From assembly GCF_000155475.1 (NCBI RefSeq), contig NZ_DS990391.1:569318-633317 (forward strand): DNA of 64,000 nucleotides. Direction: 5' to 3'. The notes beneath the pieces were generated by a model. That model saw only the letters and a program-made list of their open reading frames with translations, ran no database searches and was not told the origin of the DNA. The translations under genes and the position numbers were made by a program. Shown piece after piece: positions 44,695 through 53,286 of this stretch; position 1 is the stretch's first letter; each line of letters begins with the position of its first letter. This DNA comes from Helicobacter cinaedi CCUG 18818 = ATCC BAA-847. GTDB lineage: Bacteria > Campylobacterota > Campylobacteria > Campylobacterales > Helicobacteraceae.

Positions 44695-45867
44695 ATGCAA
44701 AATGTAAATACAGAATCTAGCCTAGATTCTACAAGCCAAACACAAGGCAAAGCAGAATCTAATATTAAAGAGCCACACAATGCCATATCAGTAAAATCTA
44801 AACTCGCAAATTTGCCTATCGCATTATTTGCTTCAGTTATGGGGATAGGCGGACTTAGCCTTGTGTTAAAAAAGCAAGTGTGATTTTTGGTAGCGTAGCA
44901 CTTGCAAATGCGTCCTTTAATAGCACAACACTTCATAGCGGAGCAAACGCACTAGAATCTAGCCTAGATTCTAGCCCATCTTGGCAAAGGGCAGTCGCAC
45001 CATTTCTATGGTGGGGAGCGTATGGCTTTGCGGTGTTAGCAGTGGTTATTTTCGCCCTTTTGCTTGTGTGCTATGGTGCGAAAATACTCTATCATTTCAA
45101 TGCGTTTAAGGCGGATTTAAAACACCAAGTAAAGATTAACTTCCTATCAAGCATTCCTATCAGTATGCTTATCATCGTGGCGTTTTGGAGTGATTTAAGT
45201 AGTGGGGTAGATTTGCTATGGCAAGGGATTTTGGGGCTTTTTTTATGTAGCAAATGCCTTGCAACTTATACTTAGCCTTTATGTGATGTCTTTTTGGTTT
45301 AAAGAGAGTATGAAGAGTGCTTTGCTATCCCCTGCGTGGTTTATACCTATTGTAGGGAATCTAATCGTGCCTTTAAGCGGTGGTTTAATCAACGCACCAA
45401 AGGAATTATTACTCTTTTTTTTCTCAATCGGTTGCTTTTTTTGGATTCTGCCCAGTGCGATGATTATGCAGCGATTAATCTTTGAGCAGAGTTTGGAATC
45501 TAAATTTATCCTTACACTTTTTATTTTTATCGCACCACCTAGCATTTTTGTGGTGGATTTTCATAGCCTTTTTGGATTCCATAATGCGTTGAGTTTTATG
45601 GGCTTTAATGTGGCGTTGTTTTTCGTGCTATTGCTTTTAAGTTTGGGTAATATCTTTACTAAGCTAAACTTTGCACCATCGTGGTGGGCTTTTACCTTTC
45701 CGCTGTGTGCCTTTGGGATAGCGAGTTTTGATTTATATATGATTGATTTTAAGTGTTTTTACGGGCTTTTGGGGATTTTAGGGCTTGTGATGGCATTTTT
45801 TGCGGTGGTGTTTATCTCATATAAGACTTTAAGGGCTGTTGCAAGTGGAGCTATTTTTAAAGAGTAG
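44695..45867 (+). pseudogene. SLAC1/TDT-family anion channel or exporter, broken by two homopolymer frameshifts
   Basis: Three successive frames form one membrane protein. The first (44695-44883) holds a polar start and LANLPIALFASVMGIGGLSL. The second (44880-45275) carries FLWWGAYGFAVLAVVIFALL. The third (45259-45867) carries SPAWFIPIVGNLIVPLSGGL. The first break is at an A6 run (44868-44873); one more A reads LKKASVIFG. The second is at a T7 run (45238-45244); one less T reads LFYVANALQ. With both corrections one frame of about 390 aa results. TDT proteins move C4-dicarboxylates, tellurite or sulfite. Slippage or sequencing error could explain both breaks. Confidence 0.82.
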
Positions 45868-45933
45868 ATAAAAAATAGCTAAATGTATTGGAATTTGTAG
45901 ATTCTAGCTTAATTTCCATTGACACAAGCATAA

Positions 45934-45962
45934 TTGACTATCCGTTTTTTTTTTTTTTGTAA
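45934..45962 (+). promoter_or_regulatory. promoter with T14 tract as spacer, upstream of the radical SAM gene
   Basis: A -35-like TTGACT at 45934-45939 is followed by a run of 14 T (45945-45958), then a -10-like TTGTAA at 45957-45962. The run lies between the two promoter elements, so length change by slippage would change spacing and expression. The start codon is 40 bp downstream of the tract. Confidence 0.5.
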
Positions 45963-45998
45963 ATTGCGGATCTATTTTAGAATCTGCAAGGATACACT

Positions 45999-47036
45999 AT
46001 GCTAAAACGAGCCATTAGATACGCTTACAAAAAAGTGCCAAATCGTTTAAAATCTAAGCTTTACAACCTTATGGATACCGATTCTTTTTACACGAACAAG
46101 ATTCAGAATCTTATAGATTCTATCACTATGCTAAGCACACCTATCACAGATAGAGAATCTCAAAAAAGAATCTTGAAGCAATTTTTACAAGCAGTGGAGA
46201 TAGAAATCGCAAGTTTTTGTAACCGCACTTGTTACTTTTGCCCAAACTCACATATTGATAGGAAAAGCAAAAGCATAGAGCTAGATGAGGTTGTGTTTTT
46301 AAAGCTTATTGATAACCTAAGCGAGATTGACTATGATAAATTTTTGAATTTTCATAGATTTAATGAGCCTTTAGCCAATAGAGAGCTGATTTTAAAGCGT
46401 GTGAGGCAAGCAAGACAAAAGCTTCCAAAGGCAAAGTTTTGTATTTTTACAAATGGCGATTACGCAGAAAAAGCGTATTTTGAAGAGCTAAGGGAAGCTG
46501 GGGTAACTCATATATTAATGTCATATTACCCTACAAATAAGGATTATGACAGAGAGAAAATTATAAAAGCAATGGAGAAAATGCAACAAAAGCTAAGCTT
46601 AGAATCTAAGCTTATGTATAATACTTTAGAAGAATATCGTGTGTGTTTTATGATGGAAGGTTTAGAGATAGAGTATCGCTCGTGGAATCCAAATGTTACG
46701 GGACAAAGTCGGGGTGGCTCACTGGATTTTATGAAGCAAAAACGCGATATTCAATCTGGCTGTTTTCAGTCTGCAATGAGTTTTTATGTGGATTACAATG
46801 GGCTTGTGATGCCCTGCTGTCATACACGAAGTGATGAAGAAACACATAAGCCTTTTATTCTTGGTGATTGCAATAAAAATGATATGTTTGAGATATTTTT
46901 CTCCACCACCTCTACAAATCTCCGCAAAGAGCTATTTGCCAACACCGCTAAAACCTGCAATAAGAATATACAAAAGATTTGCCAAGATTGCACAGATAGG
47001 CGTAGGGAAATGTTTTTTCAAGCCTCAAATAGTTAA
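45999..47036 (+). CDS. radical SAM/SPASM-domain protein
   Basis: The 345-aa protein has the radical-SAM cluster motif CNRTCYFCPN (C74, C78, C81). A C-terminal SPASM-type cysteine set follows: SGCFQSAMS, MPCCHTRSD, GDCNKND, then TCNKNIQKICQDCTDRR. SPASM enzymes mature peptides, modify protein residues or act in cofactor and sugar pathways using auxiliary clusters. No precursor peptide, methyltransferase or glycan gene is adjacent, so the substrate is open. The upstream T14 tract suggests switchable expression, more typical of surface-related functions. AAGGATACACT precedes the ATG. Confidence 0.85.
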   Translation: MLKRAIRYAYKKVPNRLKSKLYNLMDTDSFYTNKIQNLIDSITMLSTPITDRESQKRILKQFLQAVEIEIASFCNRTCYFCPNSHIDRKSKSIELDEVVFLKLIDNLSEIDYDKFLNFHRFNEPLANRELILKRVRQARQKLPKAKFCIFTNGDYAEKAYFEELREAGVTHILMSYYPTNKDYDREKIIKAMEKMQQKLSLESKLMYNTLEEYRVCFMMEGLEIEYRSWNPNVTGQSRGGSLDFMKQKRDIQSGCFQSAMSFYVDYNGLVMPCCHTRSDEETHKPFILGDCNKNDMFEIFFSTTSTNLRKELFANTAKTCNKNIQKICQDCTDRRREMFFQASNS

Positions 47037-47110
47037 ATAGCAATTATTCTGTACAAATAAGCTATAATGCCTTGAATTTCTATGCTTAGTTTCTATCTTA
47101 AGGAGGTATT

Positions 47111-47428
47111 ATGCTTATTATCCATACCACAACACCCACAAAAAAGGAAGCAAAAAATCTTATTAAGATTCTTTTAGAATCTCGCCTTATTGCCTGTGGG
47201 CAGTATTTTAAAATAAAAAGTCATTATGTTTGGAAAGATTCTAAAGGTAAAAGGAAGCTTTGCAAAGACAAGGAATATTTACTGATTTTAAAAACGCTGT
47301 CAGAGTGCTATGAAAGAATAGAATCTACAATTCTCTCTCATCATAGCTACGAAGCCCCAGAGATACTATCCTTTGAAGCAAAGGCTGAAAATGTGTATAA
47401 TGCATGGTTAGAGCAGAATCTTGCCTAA
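47111..47428 (+). CDS. cutA: CutA-family protein
   Basis: The 105-aa product matches the small trimeric CutA proteins. It opens with MLIIHTTTPTKKEAKNLIKI. It has LESRLIACGQYFKIKSHYVW and the conserved LSHHSYEAPEILSFEAKAEN-like end. The family was first linked to copper tolerance; the molecular role is unclear. It follows an AAGGAGG site. The next gene starts after a 280-bp gap with possible regulatory repeats. Confidence 0.9.
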   Translation: MLIIHTTTPTKKEAKNLIKILLESRLIACGQYFKIKSHYVWKDSKGKRKLCKDKEYLLILKTLSECYERIESTILSHHSYEAPEILSFEAKAENVYNAWLEQNLA

Positions 47429-47614
47429 CTCTTATCTAGCCCAACACTTACCCAATCTCACCTATTTGATCCTATCTAACTCTAAAGTTGTTCTTGCCCA
47501 CTTTTTTGTATTTTATTGCTTTTTATTTTACAAACATGCTTTTCCCACTCTTTTCATTCTTTGAACCTGAATCTTACTCCATCATCATAATTTTGAGTAA
47601 AAAAGTAACTCTAA

Positions 47615-47654
47615 ATTACATATTTTTGTGATTACATATTGTATTTTTAAAAAT
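47615..47654 (+). promoter_or_regulatory. repeat-containing promoter region of the monooxygenase operon
   Basis: ATTACATATT occurs at 47615-47624 and again at 47631-47640. A 12-bp perfect palindrome, ATTTTTAAAAAT, is at 47643-47654. They sit 54-93 bp upstream of the first monooxygenase start. The 16-bp spacing of the direct repeats is compatible with an activator site. No assignment to a known regulator is made. Confidence 0.35.
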
Positions 47655-47707
47655 ATGTGTGTATGATAACGGCTGTTGCAACACAAGATTCTAAAACGGA
47701 GAACAAT

Positions 47708-49156
47708 ATGGGATTAACAAAACAAATTAGCTTTAATGCTTTTGAGATGAATTGTATTTCGCATTTAAGTCCGGGGCTATGGCGATACCCTAACGATCAA
47801 GCCCTAAAATATAAAGACATTGAATATTGGCAGAATATCGCACAAATCGCTGAAAAAGGGCTGTTTGATGCGGTGTTTATCGCTGATGTTTTGGGCGTGT
47901 ATGATGTGTATGGGGGCAATGATTGTGGGGCGTTAAAGACTGCCCTGCAAGTGCCTGTCAATGATCCCGCTCAACTTGCTGTGATTGGTGCGGCGGTTAC
48001 CAAACACATAGGCTTTGGAGTTACTGCTGGTGTGCCTTTTGAGCATCCTTATCCATTTGCTAGACGCCTTAGCACACTCGATCATCTCACAAAGGGGCGG
48101 ATCGGCTGGAATATCGTTACGGGCTATCTGCCAAGTGCCAATAAAAATATGGGCTCAAGTGAGCTGCCCCACGATGAACGCTACGATGTGGCTGATGAAT
48201 ATATGGAAGTGATTTATAAGCTTTTAGAGGGGAGTTGGGAAGATTCTGCGGTGATTTTAGATGAGAAAAGTGGGGACTTTGCCGATCCAAATAAAATCCA
48301 TCACATAGGACATCACGGCAAATATTTTGATGTCCCGGGTATTCATCTCTGTGAGCCAAGTATCCAACGCACACCGGTGCTATTCCAAGCGGGGAATTCT
48401 ACGCGTGGTAGGCAGTTTGCCGCTACTCACGCAGAGGCTATTTTCATCGCCCCTCCTACAAAGGAATACGCTAAAATCGCTGTAAAACAAGTGCGAGATA
48501 CTTTGATTCAAGCAGGACGCGATCCGTATAGTGCCAAAATCTACATTCTAGCCACCATTATCACTGATGAGAATGAGAATCTAGCACAGGCTAAATATAA
48601 TGATTTACTTAGTTATTCTAGCAAGGAAGGCTCTTTGGTTATCAATTCTGGTTGGCTGGGCGTGGATTTAAGCCGCTATGACTTAGAAGATCCATTAAGC
48701 AACATTAAATCAAACGCCATGCTCGCACAAGTAGAAGCCTTGAATAACTCCACAACAGAATCTGGCAGGGAGTGGCGACTAAAAGACTTACTCAAGCTCA
48801 CAGGGCTAGGCTGTCAAGGACCAAAGTTTGTAGGCTCACCTACGCAAGTTTGCGATATTTTACAAGAAGTGATTGCTTATAGCGATGCTGATGGCTTTAA
48901 TCTAGCTTATGCGACAACACCCGGGAGCTTTGAAGATGTCGTGCGTTTCATCGTGCCAGAGCTTCAAAATCGCGGCGTGTATAAAAGAGAATACACGCAA
49001 GGCTCACTGCGACACAAACTCTTTGGCAGGGGTGATAGGCTAGATTCTAGTCATATCGCTTCACGCTATCGTGTGGGCGGGGCAAAAAGCACAATCAATG
49101 ATTATGCGAACACAGGGCGATTTAAACACAATAAGGAGCAAGACTATGTTATATGA
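47708..49156 (+). CDS. luciferase-like FMN-dependent monooxygenase, NtaA/DszA type
   Basis: I start at ATG 47708, after ACGGAGAACAAT (482 aa); the open frame begins 51 bp earlier. The protein has the bacterial-luciferase-family core. KGLFDAVFIADVLGVYDVYG is near residues 52-71. VTAGVPFEHPYPFARRLSTL and RIGWNIVTGYLPSANKNMG follow, the latter typical of the NtaA/SnaA/DszA group. TPVLFQAGNSTRGRQFAATH comes later. Such enzymes oxidise C-S or C-N bonds with reduced FMN and oxygen. No flavin reductase is adjacent. It overlaps the ATP-grasp gene by 11 bp, so the two are linked. Confidence 0.88.
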   Translation: MGLTKQISFNAFEMNCISHLSPGLWRYPNDQALKYKDIEYWQNIAQIAEKGLFDAVFIADVLGVYDVYGGNDCGALKTALQVPVNDPAQLAVIGAAVTKHIGFGVTAGVPFEHPYPFARRLSTLDHLTKGRIGWNIVTGYLPSANKNMGSSELPHDERYDVADEYMEVIYKLLEGSWEDSAVILDEKSGDFADPNKIHHIGHHGKYFDVPGIHLCEPSIQRTPVLFQAGNSTRGRQFAATHAEAIFIAPPTKEYAKIAVKQVRDTLIQAGRDPYSAKIYILATIITDENENLAQAKYNDLLSYSSKEGSLVINSGWLGVDLSRYDLEDPLSNIKSNAMLAQVEALNNSTTESGREWRLKDLLKLTGLGCQGPKFVGSPTQVCDILQEVIAYSDADGFNLAYATTPGSFEDVVRFIVPELQNRGVYKREYTQGSLRHKLFGRGDRLDSSHIASRYRVGGAKSTINDYANTGRFKHNKEQDYVI

Positions 49157-50216
49157 TTGTTTGCCGCAAGGCATTTACATAATCCACGAGAATCCCGAGT
49201 GGATACCGCCTTTTAAGGAGGCATTTGATAGGGCTGGGGTTAATTTCAATGAAATCCTTCTCACACAAGGGGGCATTAGTTTAGATTCTATCCCACCAAA
49301 TGGGGTGTTTTGGAGTAGGCTTAGTGCCTCAAGTCATACGCGTGATAATGCCTTTTCTAAGGAATATGGTCGTGCGTTGTTAGCGTGGCTAGAATCTTAC
49401 GGGCGTTGCGTGATAAATGGCAGCTCTGTGCTAGAGCTTGAAGTCAGCAAGGTTAAACAGGCTTTACTTTTAGAATCTTTTTTTAAAGCAAAAGGCTGTG
49501 AGTTTAAAACGCCACAAACACTTGCGGTATTTGGGAAAACTGATTTAATCAATGCGGCAAGTAGCTTTGCTAAAGATAACAAGCCATTTATCACAAAACA
49601 TAATCAAGGCGGCAAGGGCTTAGGTGTGCGACTTTTTGAAAATGTTGATGAGTTTAGGGGCTATGTGGAATCAGCTGAGTTTGAACTACCCATTGATGGT
49701 ATTACACTTTTACAAGAATATGTAGAATCTAGGGAAGCTTTTATTACGCGATGTGAGTTTATCGGCGGGAAGTTTCACTATGCGGTGCGAGTGGATACGA
49801 GTAATGGGGCGTTTGAGCTATGCCCTGCTGATGCGTGTCAAATAGATTCTTTAGATTCTAAAGTGGATTCTAGTAGGGATTCTAAGTTGGCGGATTCTAA
49901 AGCAGAATCTACAAAACGCCCCGCTCTTGCTGGGGCGGCGTGTGAAGTGGGAGCTGGGGATAAATTTAGCCTAAGAAAAGAGATAGATTCTAAAAGCCCT
50001 ATTGTGCGGTGTTTAGAGCAGTTTTTAGCACTGCATAATATCGCTGTGGCAGGGATTGAATTTATTGAAGGTGTGAGCGGGGATATTGTGGTCTATGATA
50101 TAAACACAAACACAAATTATAACTCCACACTAGAATCTAAAATCCGCTCTAGTGGCGGAGTGGCGGCGGCGGATAGGTTGGTTAGCTTTTTAAAAGAGCA
50201 GTTTGACAAACAATAA
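49146..50216 (+). CDS. ATP-grasp ligase between two flavin monooxygenases
   Basis: I start at 49146 (356 aa). The protein has an ATP-grasp fold. KPFITKHNQGGKGLGVRLFE gives the ATP-binding lysine and glycine loop. DGITLLQEYVESREAFITRC holds the hinge. IVVYDINTNTNYNSTLESK supplies the Mg-binding acid and asparagines. RimK-like members join amino acids or other amines to carboxylates. Near residues 232-262 there is an inserted Asp/Ser-rich segment (DSLDSKVDSSRDSKLADSK). It is encoded by back-to-back GATTCT words and is absent from typical ATP-grasp proteins. Its stop lies just before the second monooxygenase start. The substrate is unknown. Confidence 0.8.
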   Translation: MLYDCLPQGIYIIHENPEWIPPFKEAFDRAGVNFNEILLTQGGISLDSIPPNGVFWSRLSASSHTRDNAFSKEYGRALLAWLESYGRCVINGSSVLELEVSKVKQALLLESFFKAKGCEFKTPQTLAVFGKTDLINAASSFAKDNKPFITKHNQGGKGLGVRLFENVDEFRGYVESAEFELPIDGITLLQEYVESREAFITRCEFIGGKFHYAVRVDTSNGAFELCPADACQIDSLDSKVDSSRDSKLADSKAESTKRPALAGAACEVGAGDKFSLRKEIDSKSPIVRCLEQFLALHNIAVAGIEFIEGVSGDIVVYDINTNTNYNSTLESKIRSSGGVAAADRLVSFLKEQFDKQ

Positions 50217-50226
50217 AGGAGTGAAA

Positions 50227-51249
50227 ATGAAGTTTGGGTATTGGAGTCCGGTATTTGGCAGTTGGCTTAGGAATGTAGATGATGATAGTACGCAGTGTTC
50301 TTGGGAGTATATCCGCGATTTAGCCATAAAAGCGGAGAATCTAGGCTATACGCTCACCCTTGTGCCAGAGCTGTATCTCAATGACATTAAGGGTGAAAAA
50401 GCCCCAGCTCTTGATGCGTGGGCTATTGCCAATGGTTTAGCGGCGGTTACACAAAGCATTGAGATTCTAGCCGCTTTGCGTCCACAGTATCATCAAGTAG
50501 CTTTGACTGCCAAGCAGATTGCTACCATTGCACAAATTTGTAATGGGCGATTTTCTATCAATATGGTATCAGCGTGGTGGGAAGAGGAGGCTAGGCAGTA
50601 TAGTATAAACTTTGACGCACACGATGATAGATATACGCTCACACACGAATACACCGATGTTTTGCGAGGATTTTGGAGTAAAAGCCCATTTCATCACAAG
50701 GGCAAGTATTTTAGCTTTGAAAATTCCTATAATGAGCCAAAACCACCCAAGATTCCGCTTGTGTATGCCGGAGGTGAGAGTGAGATAGGCAGAAATGCTA
50801 TCACACAATTTGCGGATTTTTATCTCTTGCACGGCGGCACACTTGAAGAAGCGCAAACAAAAATAGCGGATATGAAAGAGCGAAAGAAAAGAGCGGGATT
50901 GCCTCCATTTAAGGGCTTTGGTATGGCGGTGTATATGATTGTGCGTGATAGTGAAGAAGAGGCACAAAATGAGCTAAAGCGGATTACTACCATTAAAAAT
51001 TACGCTGATTATGAAAACTCGTATAAGAATTTCACAGACAATTCACAGCTTGATGTAGAGATTAGCAAGCAGGAATACAGCGTGTCTAATCGCGGACTGC
51101 GACCAAATCTAGTTGGCACACCCGAAAGCGTGGCACAAAAGATTAGGGCGTATAAAGAAGCAGGGCTAGATTTGCTTATCATTCAGTGTGCTAATATGCA
51201 AAAGGAGCTAGAATATATCGCTAAAAAGGTTATGCCGTTGGTAAAATAG
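50227..51249 (+). CDS. luciferase-like FMN-dependent monooxygenase, SfnG/SsuD type
   Basis: I start at 50227 after the strong AAAGGAGTGAAA site (340 aa). It begins MKFGYWSPVFGSWLRNVDD and has ALRPQYHQVALTAKQIATIA, GRFSINMVSAWWEEEARQY and PLVYAGGESEIGRNAITQFA. These blocks match alkanesulfonate or dimethylsulfone monooxygenases, which use FMNH2 and oxygen to release sulfite or sulfinate. It should work with the ATP-grasp and the first monooxygenase. No transporter or reductase gene is nearby. A 15-bp gap leads to bioD. Confidence 0.87.
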   Translation: MKFGYWSPVFGSWLRNVDDDSTQCSWEYIRDLAIKAENLGYTLTLVPELYLNDIKGEKAPALDAWAIANGLAAVTQSIEILAALRPQYHQVALTAKQIATIAQICNGRFSINMVSAWWEEEARQYSINFDAHDDRYTLTHEYTDVLRGFWSKSPFHHKGKYFSFENSYNEPKPPKIPLVYAGGESEIGRNAITQFADFYLLHGGTLEEAQTKIADMKERKKRAGLPPFKGFGMAVYMIVRDSEEEAQNELKRITTIKNYADYENSYKNFTDNSQLDVEISKQEYSVSNRGLRPNLVGTPESVAQKIRAYKEAGLDLLIIQCANMQKELEYIAKKVMPLVK

Positions 51250-51267
51250 AACCTTTAAGGAGTTTTG

Positions 51268-51894
51268 ATGATTTGGTTGCGTCAGCTTTATATCGTAGGA
51301 ATTCATACAGATGTAGGTAAAACACACTTCAGTGCGGCTTTTTGCAAGGCATTTTCATACACTTATTTTAAACTTCTTCAAGCAGGAAGCCCAACGGATG
51401 AGCAACGCGTGAAAGAACTCTCTCCACATACGCAGATTTTACCATCTGCACTTACTCTTCGCACTGCTGCTTCTCCTCACATTGGATATAAATATGAGAA
51501 TCTAACATACAATGGCTTGCATTTAAAGATTCCGCAATCCGATAGACTTCTCATTGAGCTTGCTGGAGGGCTTTTCACACCACTTGATAATACACATACT
51601 TTTTTTGATTATATCCTTGCTAATCCTCGCCCTATTATTGTTGTGGGAAGATATTATCTTGGTTGCATTAATCATATCTTACTTACATTACACGCTCTGC
51701 AAAATATGCCTATTCTTGCACTCGTTATGCTCAAAGATTCTAAGGATATTTATCGTGATGAGATCGACGAGTTTGTGTGCTCTTACACAAAAATTCCACT
51801 TGTGCATATAGAATCTTACACAACCCAAAACTTAGATTCTATTGCAAATAGACTTGCACATAAACTTAGACCTTATATTCAAGAGCTGTTGTAG
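51268..51894 (+). CDS. bioD: dethiobiotin synthetase
   Basis: The 208-aa enzyme has the P-loop IVGIHTDVGKTHFSAAFCKA and the lysine-bearing TYFKLLQAG. LIELAGGLFTPLDN (E-x-A-G-G) follows. It closes the ureido ring of biotin from DAPA, CO2 and ATP. The start ATG at 51268 lies after AAGGAG. The gene may be read through from the monooxygenase operon, since only 18 bp separate them. Its 3' end faces bioA. Confidence 0.9.
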   Translation: MIWLRQLYIVGIHTDVGKTHFSAAFCKAFSYTYFKLLQAGSPTDEQRVKELSPHTQILPSALTLRTAASPHIGYKYENLTYNGLHLKIPQSDRLLIELAGGLFTPLDNTHTFFDYILANPRPIIVVGRYYLGCINHILLTLHALQNMPILALVMLKDSKDIYRDEIDEFVCSYTKIPLVHIESYTTQNLDSIANRLAHKLRPYIQELL

Positions 51895-51902
51895 TTTCTC
51901 TA

Positions 51903-53216
51903 TCAAAATTCATTTTCTAAAATATTATCAAGCACACCACATACATATTCAGCAAGTTCAAGACTTATTATATAAGGTGGCATAAAATAAATCGTATTTC
52001 CTAAAGGACGCAACAACACACCCTTTTCAAGTGCTTGTTCATACACATACAATCCCGCCCTTGCAAACCTACACCCAATCAAATCAAATGCAAACACCAT
52101 TCCACACACACGCACATTGCTTACCTTTTTATGCTTTGAAAGCATAGACCATTGCTTGGCTATGGCAGCACTTAAAGAACGATTGGAGAGTAGCGTATTG
52201 TCTTGCTCAAAAATATTGAGCACAGCATTTGCAGCAGCTATGGCAAGAGCATTACCCGTATAGCTATGGGAATGCAAAAAGCCTTTTTGTTCTTCATAAG
52301 GTGCATAGAATCCTTGATAAATACTATCACTTGTAACCACAACAGACAAGGGAAGATATCCACCTGTAATGCCTTTAGAAAGACAAAGAAAATCAGGCAC
52401 GACATCACATTGTTCTAGGGCAAACATACTGCCTGTGCGACCAAATCCCACAGCAATTTCATCAAAAATAATATGAATATTATACTTTTGTGCCAACACA
52501 CACGCCTCCTGCACATAAGCAGAAGGATACATATTCATACCTCCTGCGCACTGCAACAAAGGCTCAAGAATAAACGCACAAATGCGATGAGCGTGCTTTT
52601 TTAGAATCTGCTCCAATGCTTCAATCTCTCTGTGATAATCTCCATTTATTGTATTATCATTAGGATTCCACATACCCGATGGCACAGGCGTGTTTAAAGC
52701 TTCAAGTAAAAGAGGTTTATAAGCGCTTTTATAAAGCCCCACATCACCTACACTTAAAGCCCCTAAGGTTTCGCCGTGATAGGCATTTGCTAAGGATAAA
52801 AACGCATTTTTTTCTTTATTACCTGCGTTATAATGACTATGAAAACTCATTTTTAATGCCACTTCAACCGCACTTGAACCATTATCAGCATAAAAACATT
52901 TTTGCAAACTTTGTGGGAGCAAGGCACATAATCGCTTAGAATAAGTAATAATACCCTCGTGCGAGAATCCAGCCAAAATAATATGCTCCAGTTGCTCTAA
53001 TTGCTGCACAATCGCAGTGTTAATAATAGGATTGCAATGCCCAAAAAGATTAACCCACCAACTACTGATACCATCAATAAATGACTTCCCATCAAAATCA
53101 TACAAATACACACCTTTTGCTGATTGAATAGGGATAAGCGGTAATGTTTCGTGATCTTTCATTTGTGTGCAAGGATGCCAAATATGTGCCAAATCTAAAG
53201 CTTTTAAATCTAACAT
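51903..53216 (-). CDS. bioA: adenosylmethionine-8-amino-7-oxononanoate aminotransferase
   Basis: The 437-aa PLP enzyme starts AHIWHPCTQMKDHETLPLIP, characteristic of BioA. It has DGISSWWVNLFGHCNP, IIFDEIAVGFGRTGSMF and the PLP lysine in FLCLSKGITGGYLP. It converts KAPA to DAPA. It is on the opposite strand to the other bio genes and divergent from bioF across a 70-bp gap that probably holds both promoters. Confidence 0.95.
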   Translation of the reverse strand: MLDLKALDLAHIWHPCTQMKDHETLPLIPIQSAKGVYLYDFDGKSFIDGISSWWVNLFGHCNPIINTAIVQQLEQLEHIILAGFSHEGIITYSKRLCALLPQSLQKCFYADNGSSAVEVALKMSFHSHYNAGNKEKNAFLSLANAYHGETLGALSVGDVGLYKSAYKPLLLEALNTPVPSGMWNPNDNTINGDYHREIEALEQILKKHAHRICAFILEPLLQCAGGMNMYPSAYVQEACVLAQKYNIHIIFDEIAVGFGRTGSMFALEQCDVVPDFLCLSKGITGGYLPLSVVVTSDSIYQGFYAPYEEQKGFLHSHSYTGNALAIAAANAVLNIFEQDNTLLSNRSLSAAIAKQWSMLSKHKKVSNVRVCGMVFAFDLIGCRFARAGLYVYEQALEKGVLLRPLGNTIYFMPPYIISLELAEYVCGVLDNILENEF

Positions 53217-53286
53217 AGCTCCGCCTTATACAAAAATTTGGATATAATTTTACTCCACAATATCTAATTCCCCAATAAGGAATGCT

